Below, in pieces: positions 34,274 to 42,080 of a DNA stretch of 64,000 nucleotides. This DNA comes from Streptomyces sp. NBC_00377 (GTDB taxonomy: Bacteria > Actinomycetota > Actinomycetes > Streptomycetales > Streptomycetaceae), in contig NZ_CP107958.1 of the NCBI RefSeq assembly GCF_036075115.1, forward strand, positions 5,270,001 to 5,334,000, in the 5' to 3' direction. The position numbers and the translations under genes were made by a program. Position 1 is the stretch's first letter. Every line of letters begins with the position of its first letter. The notes below the pieces were generated by a model. That model ran no database searches. It was not told where the DNA came from and was given only the letters and a program-made list of their open reading frames with translations.

Positions 34274-34753
34274 ATGAGCACGCAGGACCGACTCACGCAC
34301 ATCGACGACGCGGGCGCCGCCCGCATGGTCGACGTATCCGGCAAGGACGTCACCGCGCGCACCGCGCGTGCCAGCGGGCGTGTCCTCGTCTCGCCCCGCG
34401 TGGTCGAGCTGCTGCGCGGTGAAGGGGTACCCAAGGGGGACGCGCTGGCCACCGCGCGGATCGCGGGCATCATGGGCGCCAAGCGCACCCCGGATCTCAT
34501 CCCGCTGTGCCACCCCTTGGCCGTGTCCGGTGTGAAACTGGATCTGACGGTCGCGGACGACGCCGTGGAGATCACCGCCACGGTGCGGACGACGGACCGT
34601 ACGGGCGTCGAGATGGAGGCCCTCACCGCGGTCTCCGTCGCCGCGCTCACCGTGATCGACATGATCAAGGCGGTCGACAAGAAGGCGGTGATCACGGACG
34701 TGCGTGTGGAGGAGAAGACGGGCGGCAAGTCGGGCGACTGGAGCCGGGCATGA
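34274..34753 (+). CDS. moaC: Cyclic pyranopterin monophosphate synthase
   Basis: 159 aa, the usual MoaC length. It rearranges 3',8-cyclo-dihydro-GTP to cPMP, the first stable molybdopterin precursor. Typical segments are LTHIDDAGAARMVDVSGKDV, GIMGAKRTPDLIPLCHPLAV (active-site Lys/His region) and TDRTGVEMEALTAVSVAALT. The last codons overlap mog (ATGA), so the pair is translationally coupled. The ATG lacks a strong ribosome site, and the 62-bp gap after glp has no terminator. Confidence 0.96.
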   Translation: MSTQDRLTHIDDAGAARMVDVSGKDVTARTARASGRVLVSPRVVELLRGEGVPKGDALATARIAGIMGAKRTPDLIPLCHPLAVSGVKLDLTVADDAVEITATVRTTDRTGVEMEALTAVSVAALTVIDMIKAVDKKAVITDVRVEEKTGGKSGDWSRA

Positions 34754-35286
34754 CACATGACGCGGCGATCGGCGGCGCCCTGCTCGCTCCGTACAGCGCA
34801 CTGGTCGTGACCGCCTCGAACCGGGCCGCCGCCGGCGTCTACGCGGACAGGGGCGGCCCGCTGATCGCCGAGGGCCTGCGCGGCTTCGGCTTCGCCGTCG
34901 ACGGGCCGCAGGTCGTCCCCGACGGTGACCCGGTGGAAGCCGCGCTGCGGGCCGCCGTCGAGGCGGGGTACGACGCCGTCGTCACCACCGGCGGCACCGG
35001 CATCTCGCCCACCGACCGCACCCCCGAGGCGACCCGCGCGGTGCTCGACCACGAGGTACCGGGCATCGCCGAGGCCATCCGGGCGCACGGCCGGGAGAAG
35101 GTGCCCACCGCGGCGCTCTCCCGGGGCGTGGCGGGGGTGGCGGGCGGCACGCTGATCGTCAACCTGCCCGGCTCCACCGGGGGTGTGAAGGACGGCCTGG
35201 CCGTCCTGGAGCCCCTGCTGATCCACGCCGTCGACCAGATCCGCGGTGGCGACCACCCCGGAGTCAGCCACGGGGGTGCCAGCTGA
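34750..35286 (+). CDS. mog: Molybdopterin adenylyltransferase, MogA/MoaB family
   Basis: 178 aa starting in the ATGA overlap with moaC. It activates molybdopterin by adenylylation before metal insertion by MoeA-type proteins. The MoCF domain is complete: ALVVTASNRAAAGVYADRGG, AVVTTGGTGISPTDRTPEAT (MPT-binding TTGGTG), and LIVNLPGSTGGVKDGLAVLEP. Within this operon it would work directly upstream of a MoeA-type protein. Confidence 0.94.
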   Translation: MTHDAAIGGALLAPYSALVVTASNRAAAGVYADRGGPLIAEGLRGFGFAVDGPQVVPDGDPVEAALRAAVEAGYDAVVTTGGTGISPTDRTPEATRAVLDHEVPGIAEAIRAHGREKVPTAALSRGVAGVAGGTLIVNLPGSTGGVKDGLAVLEPLLIHAVDQIRGGDHPGVSHGGAS

Positions 35287-35303
35287 ACGGCTCGTCCTGG
35301 CCC

Positions 35304-35909
35304 GTGGAACTGGTGGAGGGCGACATCGTCCTGCGGCCCATAAAGCTGCGCGACCAGCGGGCCTGGCGCGAGGTCAACCGGCGCAACCGCGACTGGCTGC
35401 GCCCCTGGGAGGCGACCATCCCGCCGCCCGCTCCCACCGGGCCGATCGCGCACCGGCCGACCTACCGCCAGATGGTCCGGCACCTGCGGTCCGAGGCGAA
35501 CGCGGGGCGGATGCTGCCGTTCGTCATCGAGTACCAGGGGCGGCTCGTCGGGCAGTTGACGGTCGCCGGGATCACCTGGGGATCGATGTGCTCCGGGCAT
35601 GTCGGCTACTGGGTGGACGAGTCGGTGGCCGGCCGCGGTGTGATGCCGACGGCCGTGGCGCTCATCGTGGACCACTGTTTCCGCAGCGTCGGACTGCACC
35701 GCATCGAGGTCTGCATTCGCCCCGAGAACGGCCCGAGCCGCCGGGTCGTGGAGAAACTCGGATTCCGTGAGGAAGGGCTGCGGCCGCGCTATCTCCACAT
35801 CGACGGTGCCTGGCGCGACCACCTGGTCTTCGCGCTCACGGCGGAGGAGGTCCCCGAGGGCCTGCTGAACCGGTGGCGGCGCACACGCTCGCAGAAGGCG
35901 TCCAATTGA
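35304..35909 (+). CDS. GNAT acetyltransferase, RimJ-like
   Basis: 201 aa from the GTG at 35304. A CTG overlapping the mog stop codon (35283) would add seven residues and could be the real coupled start. The protein is a RimJ/RimL-type N-acetyltransferase: LRPIKLRDQRAWREVNRRN, WVDESVAGRGVMPTAVALIV (acetyl-CoA loop), LHRIEVCIRPENGPSRRVVE and LGFREEGLRPRYLHIDGAW. The gene keeps the same place between glp and glpR in corynebacteria. A role in modifying a ribosomal or division protein is only inference. Confidence 0.9.
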   Translation: MELVEGDIVLRPIKLRDQRAWREVNRRNRDWLRPWEATIPPPAPTGPIAHRPTYRQMVRHLRSEANAGRMLPFVIEYQGRLVGQLTVAGITWGSMCSGHVGYWVDESVAGRGVMPTAVALIVDHCFRSVGLHRIEVCIRPENGPSRRVVEKLGFREEGLRPRYLHIDGAWRDHLVFALTAEEVPEGLLNRWRRTRSQKASN

Positions 35910-36053
35910 ATTACCCGACCAGCCGAATAGATGTTCGAAAATGATCGGTTGATCGCACCGGTCGCAAAAAAAGTTCGAAATATCAGCCAGATCGTGCGAC
36001 ACACCGGCCCAATTGGCGGATGGCCTCACGCAAACCCCTCTACCGTGTGAGAC

Positions 36054-37385
36054 GTGAGCAGCAGCGGCCTCATCTACGCAGTCATTGTCGGGGCCTGGGC
36101 CGCCTACTTGGTGCCTATGTGGCTCCGTAGGCAGGACGAGCTGAACGAAGCCCGTCCGACGGAACGCTTCAGCACCGCCATCCGGCTGCTTTCCGGACGG
36201 GCGGGCATGGAGCGCCGGTACGCCAAGGACCTGCAGGCGCGCTCCACCGAGGAGGGGGAGTCGGGCGCCGACGCTCCGGACGTCGCCACCGCGTCGGTGG
36301 ACGTCCGGTCCTTCGCCATGCCACCGACCCGCCCCCAGGTGAAGGCGCCGGTCCAGGAGCGTGGCCAGGAACGGGGTCAGGAGCGCGGGCACGAACGCGT
36401 GCACGAGCGTGGACCGGGACGCCCGGAGCCGGCGCGTGAACCCGTGCGCGAGCCGGTGGCCAAGCACGCTCAGGAACAGCGCGAACGCGAACCGGGCGCC
36501 AAGCACGCGCGCGAGGGAGGCGCCGCGCCGGCGGGCCGACGGGTGCCCGTCGCCCGGCGCACGCCCTCCGAGCAGGCATCCGCCGCGCGCGCCCAGCGTT
36601 CGAAGGCGCTCGCGCGCCGCCGACGCACCACCATGATGCTCTTTCTCGCCTTCACGTTCGGCGCGATCGTCGCTGCGGTCGGCGGGCTCGCGTTCCTCTG
36701 GGCGCCCGGCGTCCCCGCCGTCCTGCTCAGCGGATACATCGGGTACCTGCGTTCCCAGGAGCGCCGCCGTTTCGCCTACCAGATGGACCGCAGGCGCGCC
36801 GAGGTCGCCGCGCAGCGGCTGCGGGAACGGCAGCCGCGCCGGCGTGCGCCCGCCTCGGCGACCGCCTCGTCCCTCGACCCCGGCACCGACGCCGGGGCAG
36901 AGGAGCCGCATGCGGCCCCCGAACCGGAGACCGACCCGGGCCTGCTCGCCCTCGCCGCGGACCGCAGGGCGCTCGTCGAGCAGACCGACCACGCGGAGTG
37001 GGTCGACCAGCAGCGTGAGCGGCAGCACAGGCCCGGACACGGTGACAGCTGGGACCCGGTACCGGTACCGCTGCCGACCTACGTGACCGCGCCGGTCGCA
37101 CCCCGGGCGACCTCCGACGTGGACCTCGGGGCGCCGGACGCATGGAGTTCGGCCCGCTCGAGTTCGGTGACGCCGGAGCACGAGGCGGCGGACGCGGGCG
37201 ACGCACCGGCCGGGGAGGCCGACGGGGCGGACGCCGCGGACGCCGCGGACGACAGGGAGGCGGACGGCGACGAGCGCAGCGACGCCCGGCGCGCGGCCTC
37301 GGCCCGGCGCTCACGCGAGCGCGGCCGCACCCCGCTGTTCGACCAGTACGAGGACGGCGAGCGCCCCCGGGCCGCCAACGAATGA
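36054..37385 (+). CDS. sepX: Divisome membrane protein SepX / Glp receptor GlpR
   Basis: 443 aa. A short N-terminal membrane segment (residues 4-24, IYAVIVGAWAAYLVPMWL, then RRQDELNE) is followed by a charged cytosolic region with an Arg/Glu repeat (QERGQERGHERVHERG, about 102-118). A pair of helices (about 196-232, FLAFTFGAIVAAVGG) and a long acidic tail ending GRTPLFDQYEDGERP complete it. This layout is that of Streptomyces SepX, a divisome protein needed for normal Z-rings, and of corynebacterial GlpR, which binds Glp. TACCGT lies 7 nt before the GTG and there is no Shine-Dalgarno. The 144-bp spacer upstream is AT-rich and could hold a separate promoter. Confidence 0.88.
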   Translation: MSSSGLIYAVIVGAWAAYLVPMWLRRQDELNEARPTERFSTAIRLLSGRAGMERRYAKDLQARSTEEGESGADAPDVATASVDVRSFAMPPTRPQVKAPVQERGQERGQERGHERVHERGPGRPEPAREPVREPVAKHAQEQREREPGAKHAREGGAAPAGRRVPVARRTPSEQASAARAQRSKALARRRRTTMMLFLAFTFGAIVAAVGGLAFLWAPGVPAVLLSGYIGYLRSQERRRFAYQMDRRRAEVAAQRLRERQPRRRAPASATASSLDPGTDAGAEEPHAAPEPETDPGLLALAADRRALVEQTDHAEWVDQQRERQHRPGHGDSWDPVPVPLPTYVTAPVAPRATSDVDLGAPDAWSSARSSSVTPEHEAADAGDAPAGEADGADAADAADDREADGDERSDARRAASARRSRERGRTPLFDQYEDGERPRAANE

Positions 37386-37466
37386 GGGGCTCCCACCCCA
37401 CGCCCGGCCTCGGGGAACGGATTTCCAAGCAGGCCGACCGGGATGCTAGAGTTTCACTCGTTGCAA

Positions 37467-37540
37467 GGGCCTGTGGCGCAGTCTGGTAGCGCACCTCGTT
37501 CGCATCGAGGGGGTCTGGGGTTCAAATCCCCACAGGTCCA
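37467..37540 (+). tRNA. tRNA-Ala (anticodon CGC)
   Basis: 74 nt fold into a full cloverleaf. The acceptor stem GGGCCTG pairs with CAGGTCC and contains a G3:U70 wobble, the identity element of alanine tRNA. The D-stem is GCGC/GCGC, the anticodon stem CCTCG/CGAGG with loop TTCGCAT (anticodon CGC at 37501-37503, codon GCG), the variable loop GGGTC, and the T-stem TGGGG/CCCCA with TTCAAAT. CCA is not encoded. A terminator follows 9 nt later. Confidence 0.97.
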
Positions 37541-37548
37541 CGCAGCTC

Positions 37549-37582
37549 AAAGCCCCGGTCGGGTTTTCCTGACCGGGGCTTT
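37549..37582 (+). terminator. Terminator after tRNA-Ala
   Basis: A 12-bp perfect stem AAAGCCCCGGTC / GACCGGGGCTTT with a T-rich 10-nt loop follows the tRNA by 8 nt. Confidence 0.88.
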
Positions 37583-37585
37583 GGC

Positions 37586-37903
37586 ATGCCGTACAGCAGC
37601 TACGTAGAGCAACTACTGCGGATCTCGCGACCCCGGGCACTCGGCCAACTCTCTTTCCTGCTGCCCGCCCTGGAGAGCCGCGACACGGATTTCCGGAAGC
37701 ACGACAGCGACGACCCCTGGTACCGCAACGAGGGTGACGGCCACGCGTACGCCGTGCCCGACGACGGCGTGGTGATTCATCCGATCGCCGCCGTCAACAA
37801 GGTCGGCCGCGCGGTTCTGCGTCAGGCGGCCGAAGCGGCCCGCCGCCCGGACGACGGCGAACCGGGCGCGCTTGCGCCGGCCGCCGACGGCGCGGACACC
37901 TGA
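37586..37903 (+). CDS. Hypothetical protein directly after the tRNA terminator
   Basis: 105 aa. The ATG at 37586 lies 3 nt after the terminator stem, without a Shine-Dalgarno. The sequence (MPYSSYVEQLLRISRPRALG, then FRKHDSDDPWYRNEGDGHAY, VIHPIAAVNKVGRAVLRQA) is soluble and balanced in composition, and its codons end in G/C at the rate of real genes here. I know no family. Its start so close to a tRNA terminator leaves no room for an ordinary promoter, so a downstream start or read-through is possible. Confidence 0.5.
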   Translation: MPYSSYVEQLLRISRPRALGQLSFLLPALESRDTDFRKHDSDDPWYRNEGDGHAYAVPDDGVVIHPIAAVNKVGRAVLRQAAEAARRPDDGEPGALAPAADGADT

Positions 37904-37919
37904 GGGGACGACACGAAGT

Positions 37920-37975
37920 CGACGGCCGGCCCCTTTCACTTCGACGGCCGGCCTCTTCTCGCTTCGACGGCCGGC
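37920..37975. repeat. Three-copy short tandem repeat
   Basis: CGACGGCCGGC recurs at 37920, 37942 and 37965, each preceded by a CACTT/GCTT-type spacer, a period of 22-23 bp. It fills the 90-bp gap between two convergent genes. No function is evident; it could fold as alternative hairpins. Confidence 0.6.
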
Positions 37976-37993
37976 GGAGCCGAAGGCCATGGT

Positions 37994-40489
37994 TCAGGCC
38001 CGGTTGGTCGTGGTCCCGGGTTCGTGCGGCCTGGCGGGTCGTGTGCCAGGGGTGCGTAGTGCCGGTGCGGTCGAGGTCAGTGCGGTGGCGGTCGCGACGA
38101 GTGCACAGGCCGCTGCCGTCCAGCCGATCGCCGGCCAGGGCAGGACGATCGTCGGCGGGGCCGAGAGCAGTCGTAGGGCGCCGGTCAGGCCGGCCAGGTT
38201 GACGGCCGTCACCAGCAGGCCCAGCAGTGAACCCAACCCCACCGCGGTCAGCGCCTCCGCGGCCGCCAGCCGCAGTATCTGTCCTCCCGTGGCTCCGGCC
38301 AGCCGCAGGGCCGTCAGGTCGGACCTGCGTTCGGCGGCCGCCATGACCAGGGTGTTGGCGAGCGAGATGCCGGTGTACAGGAGCGCGATGCCCAGGACGA
38401 GCAGCATGCCGAGCCGGGTCGTGCGGTTGGTCTCCGGGCGAGCGGCTCGTATCCACTGCGCCCTGTCCATGACCCGCGTTCCGTCGACGGCGCGCAGACC
38501 CGCCGCCACCGCCGCCGCGTCGGCCCCGGCCCGTACCCGCACGTCCACGCGGTCCACTGCGTCCTCACCCCCACCGCTCCCGCCGCCCGCGTTGGCCGGG
38601 GTGACGTAGGCGCCGTTGCCGCCCGTGCCGACGGTCAGCACGGCGGCGATACGGAGGGTCTTCGGTGTGCCGTCCCCGAGCCACACCCGTACCCGCTGCC
38701 CCACCCGGTGCCGCGCCCACTCCTCGTTCACGACGATCGACCCGTCGTCGAGGTCGGCGAGCCGCCCGGCGGTCACCGGCAACCGTACGGTGGCGGCGAG
38801 GAGCGCCGGGTCGGCCGCCCGGGCCTCGGACTTCACCAGCGCCACGCCGTCCTCCAGCGTGTAGACGGCGGTGGCGGAACTCGCGGACACGACCGTGCCG
38901 GGGACCTGGCGAAGCCGCTCGAGCGCCCCCGGCCGCAGAACTGTTCCGTCCCGCGGGGTGACCACGAAGTCGGCGGCCGTCCGTTGTCGTGCCTCCGCCG
39001 CCTCCGCCTCGCCGATCGTGGCCGTCGCGCCCAGCAGGGAACCCGCGAGTGCCACGGTGACCAGGACGGGCGCGGCGACGGCGGCGGTACGACGGACCGC
39101 GGCGACGGCGCCGGCCCGCGTCAACAGGCCGACCACTCCCGGCAGTCGGGGGAGCAGCGGGCGCACCGTGAGGGGCGAGAGCAGCGCCACCGCCGTGATG
39201 AGCAGCATGGGGCGGCTGATGTACGACTTGCGGTGCAGCAGCTCGCCGGGGTCGGTCACCAGCGAGTACGCGAGGGTCGCGACGGCGGTGAGCAGCAGCG
39301 CCGCACCGCACACGAGGCGTCCCCGGGTCAGTGCGCGTCCGTCCACCGAGGCCTCGCGCAGCGCCTGGGCCGGGGCGGTCCGGCCGGCCCGCCAGGACGC
39401 CGCGAGCGCGCCGCACAGGGCGACCGACAGGCCCGTCCAGAAGGCCAGATGGTACGGCCACACCCCGGCCGAGGGGCCGCCGATCGCGTACCACCGGGGC
39501 GCCAGGGCGCCGTCGACCACCCACTCGCCCAGCAGCGGCGCGCCGTACGCGCCCAGTGCGCAGCCCGTCGCCGAGGCGAGCGTGCCGACCAGGAGTGCCT
39601 CCGCCAGGACCGTGCGCCGGACCTGGCCCGGTGTCGCCCCGGCGGTGCGCAGCAGTCCGAACTCGCGGCGCCGCCGGTCGACCGCGAAGGCGAAGGTGGA
39701 GGCGACGACGAAGACCGACACGAAGGCGGTCACGCCGCCCGCCGTGCCGAACAGGGCGTTCAGCGCCGTGAGCGCCTCGGCGTCCCGGCCCGGGTCGGCG
39801 TCGGCCAGCCGCCTGGCGTCCCCGGTGAGGATCCGTACCTGCCCGTCCGGGTCCTCGTCCGCGAGGACTGCCCTTACGTCCGCCGCGGTCGCCTCGACGA
39901 CCAACTGGGACGACTCCGGGGAGAGTCGGGCGGCCCGGGCGTCCGGGTAGAACACGGCGTGCTCGAATCCGAGTCCGCGCACGGTCCCGACCACGCGCGC
40001 CGGGCCGTCCGCGGTGCGCAGCCGGATGCCCACGGCCGCCCAGCCGTCGCTGGTCACCACCTCGTCGGCCGCCTCGGGCGCCCGGCCCGCCGTCAGCGCG
40101 TAGGGGGCGAAACGTGCCGTCGACCAGGGGTGCCCGACCAGGTTGTCCGGTGCGCCGGGGATGCCGGCCACCCGGACCGGGAAGGAGCGGTCCTCGGTGA
40201 CCCGGCCCTTCGCGCGGAGCGCGGCGACGGTCGCGGCGGGCACCGGTCGCGGCCGGGCCAGCGCCTTCGTCCGCTCGCCTGCCGGGGTCGCCACCCTCAG
40301 CGTGTCCTGACCCTTGACCACCACCGGTGCGACGGCGAACCGTTCCGGGGCACGTGCGGGCGCCGCCAGCGACGCGGCCAGCGCCTGGCCCATCACGGTG
40401 AGCAGCGCGACGCCGAGCGCGAGGGCGACGAAACTGCCGGCGAAGGCGGCCCACCGGGCGCGCAGGGTGCGCAGCGCGACGCTCAGCAC
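37994..40489 (-). CDS. ABC transporter permease, FtsX/MacB-like (two FtsX domains)
   Basis: 831 aa from a GTG at 40489 that overlaps the stop codon of the ATPase gene (GTGCTGA); an ATG at 40534 would add 15 residues. It has an N-terminal helix and a large extracytoplasmic domain, a first FtsX membrane block (about 270-400, with FGLLRTAGATPGQVRR), a central region, and a second FtsX block at the C-terminus (about 705-815, with SDLTALRLAGATGGQILRL). This is the architecture of MacB/LolE-related exporters of peptides, antibiotics or lipoproteins. It forms a two-gene operon with the ATPase. Substrate unknown. Confidence 0.9.
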   Translation of the reverse strand: MLSVALRTLRARWAAFAGSFVALALGVALLTVMGQALAASLAAPARAPERFAVAPVVVKGQDTLRVATPAGERTKALARPRPVPAATVAALRAKGRVTEDRSFPVRVAGIPGAPDNLVGHPWSTARFAPYALTAGRAPEAADEVVTSDGWAAVGIRLRTADGPARVVGTVRGLGFEHAVFYPDARAARLSPESSQLVVEATAADVRAVLADEDPDGQVRILTGDARRLADADPGRDAEALTALNALFGTAGGVTAFVSVFVVASTFAFAVDRRRREFGLLRTAGATPGQVRRTVLAEALLVGTLASATGCALGAYGAPLLGEWVVDGALAPRWYAIGGPSAGVWPYHLAFWTGLSVALCGALAASWRAGRTAPAQALREASVDGRALTRGRLVCGAALLLTAVATLAYSLVTDPGELLHRKSYISRPMLLITAVALLSPLTVRPLLPRLPGVVGLLTRAGAVAAVRRTAAVAAPVLVTVALAGSLLGATATIGEAEAAEARQRTAADFVVTPRDGTVLRPGALERLRQVPGTVVSASSATAVYTLEDGVALVKSEARAADPALLAATVRLPVTAGRLADLDDGSIVVNEEWARHRVGQRVRVWLGDGTPKTLRIAAVLTVGTGGNGAYVTPANAGGGSGGGEDAVDRVDVRVRAGADAAAVAAGLRAVDGTRVMDRAQWIRAARPETNRTTRLGMLLVLGIALLYTGISLANTLVMAAAERRSDLTALRLAGATGGQILRLAAAEALTAVGLGSLLGLLVTAVNLAGLTGALRLLSAPPTIVLPWPAIGWTAAACALVATATALTSTAPALRTPGTRPARPHEPGTTTNRA

Positions 40490-41337
40490 GAGGCACCTGC
40501 CGAGGAGCCTGTAGGAGTGTCTGCGGGCGCCCATGCCGGGCTCTCTGCGGGGGAGAGCCCCGGCCCGCCGGCCTCTGTCCCTCCTTGAGCCGAGGTCTCC
40601 GTCCCGGTCTCCAGTGCCGCCATCCGTGCCGCGATCACCTTCACGCAGGCGTCGGCGTCGCGGAGTTCACCGTGCACCCGGCCGTCGACCAGGAAGATCA
40701 CCCGGTCCGCGTAGGAGGCGGCGAGCGGGTCGTGGGTGACCATGACGACGGTCTGGCCGGATGCGTCGGCCATGGAGCGCAGCAGGGTCAGCACCTCGCG
40801 GCCGGTACGGGAGTCCAGCGCGCCGGTCGGTTCGTCGGCGAACAGGACGTCCGGGCGGGTGATCACGGCGCGGGCCAGGGCGATGCGCTGCTGCTGGCCG
40901 CCGGAGAGTTCGGCCGGGCGGTGACCGGCGCGGTCGGCGAGCCCGACCTGCCGCAGGGCATCACGGACCCGTGCCCTGGGAGGGCGGCGGCCGGCGAGCC
41001 GCAGCGGGAGGGCGACATTCTGCTCGGCGGTGAGGGCGGGCAGCAGGTTGAACGCCTGGAAGACGAAGCCGATCCGCTCCCGGCGCAGCAGCGTCAGCCG
41101 CCTCTCGCTCATCCCGGTCAGTTCGGTCCCGCCGATCCGCACCGACCCCGAGGTCGGCCGGTCCAGCCCCGCGGCGCACTGGAGCAGGGTCGACTTGCCT
41201 GAGCCGGACGGTCCCATGACGGCAGTGAAGGAGCCCCGGGGGAGGCCGATGGTGACGTCGCGGAGGGCGGTCACGCCGGTGCCCGCGGCACCGTATCGCC
41301 TGTTCACGGCGGTCAGTTGGACAGCGAGTGTGGTCAT
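40483..41337 (-). CDS. ABC transporter ATPase, MacB/LolD-type
   Basis: 284 aa. Walker A is GPSGSGKST, the Q-loop VFQAFNLLP, the signature LSGGQQQRIALARA, Walker B DVLFADEPTG and the switch VMVTHD. The FNLLPALTAEQNV segment is typical of the MacB/LolD/FtsE branch. After the ATPase core a Gly/Ser/Pro-rich tail of about 45 residues is added. ATG at 41337; the stop codon overlaps the permease start, so the two are translationally coupled and form the transporter. Confidence 0.94.
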   Translation of the reverse strand: MTTLAVQLTAVNRRYGAAGTGVTALRDVTIGLPRGSFTAVMGPSGSGKSTLLQCAAGLDRPTSGSVRIGGTELTGMSERRLTLLRRERIGFVFQAFNLLPALTAEQNVALPLRLAGRRPPRARVRDALRQVGLADRAGHRPAELSGGQQQRIALARAVITRPDVLFADEPTGALDSRTGREVLTLLRSMADASGQTVVMVTHDPLAASYADRVIFLVDGRVHGELRDADACVKVIAARMAALETGTETSAQGGTEAGGPGLSPAESPAWAPADTPTGSSAGASC

Positions 41338-41497
41338 GGCTCCACGAAACCGTGTGCGCCCCTGTCCGGTCTGTCGGGCAGGACCGAGACCTGGGGTAGG
41401 GCCAGGCATACCCCAGGGCCTGTGCCCGCACCGATGGCGCCGGCGCGGTCCCCTTCCAGGGCGCTCCGGACCGCGAGGTTCCCGGAAGCCGGGTTCT

Positions 41498-41980
41498 TCA
41501 GGAACCGAGCGGCTTGGCGTAGCAGCGGCTGTTCTCGTACTCGCGGTAGTAGCCGAACTTGGTGCACGGCTCGTACCCGCTGGAGGTGTACAGCGCGATG
41601 GCCTCCGGCTGTTCGGTGCCGGTCTCCAGGACCATCCGGGTGCGGCCGGCCGTCCGGGCGTCCTCTTCGAGCGCGGTGAGCATCCGCCGGGCCAGCCCTC
41701 TGCCGCGCATCTCGCGGATCACGAACATCCGCTTCAGCTCGGCGTCGCCGTCCTGGTGTCCTTTGCCGTCGTCGTCCTGGCTGCGCCAGCCGCCGGTGGC
41801 CACGGGCCGGTCCAGCTCGTCGTACGCGATGAGGTAGACGCCGCGCGGGCGCTGGAAGTCGGACGGCTCCAGGACCGTTGCGTCGCCTCCGTCGCCGTAG
41901 CGCTCGTGGTACTCGGCCTGGACCTCGTCGTTGAGCTTGACGGCGTCGGGGTGGTCGAAGGGAACCGGACGTATATTCAT
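41498..41980 (-). CDS. GNAT acetyltransferase
   Basis: 160 aa. The GNAT acetyl-CoA site is ELKRMFVIREMRGRGLARRM, followed by TRMVLETGTEQPEAIALYTS and a C-terminal GYYREYENSRCYAKPL. The ATG at 41980 has TACTGT 7 nt upstream and no Shine-Dalgarno, so a leaderless mRNA is likely. It is divergent from exonuclease III with a palindrome between them. Substrate unknown. Confidence 0.87.
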   Translation of the reverse strand: MNIRPVPFDHPDAVKLNDEVQAEYHERYGDGGDATVLEPSDFQRPRGVYLIAYDELDRPVATGGWRSQDDDGKGHQDGDAELKRMFVIREMRGRGLARRMLTALEEDARTAGRTRMVLETGTEQPEAIALYTSSGYEPCTKFGYYREYENSRCYAKPLGS

Positions 41981-42023
41981 GCTGTTCACAGTAGTTGTAT
42001 GCACATTCCTGGAAAAGTGAGTT

Positions 42024-42038
42024 CTGGACCCGGTCCAG
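42024..42038. promoter_or_regulatory. 15-bp palindrome between GNAT and exonuclease III genes
   Basis: CTGGACC-C-GGTCCAG is a perfect odd-centred palindrome, 44 bp from the GNAT start and 43 bp from the xth start. The placement, equidistant between divergent leaderless-type promoters, suggests a shared operator for an unidentified regulator. Confidence 0.5.
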
Positions 42039-42080
42039 TGTGCCGGTGTCCCGGCGGAACCGGGCCTGTATCGTGCCCGG

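Noticed and set aside
37467..37903. Prophage or integrative-element attachment site at tRNA-Ala
   Set aside because: No integrase gene nearby and I see no second copy of the tRNA 3' end in the window.
42024..42038. DasR (GlcNAc) box
   Set aside because: TGGACC-C-GGTCCA differs from the DasR consensus half TGGTCT/AGACCA at key positions.
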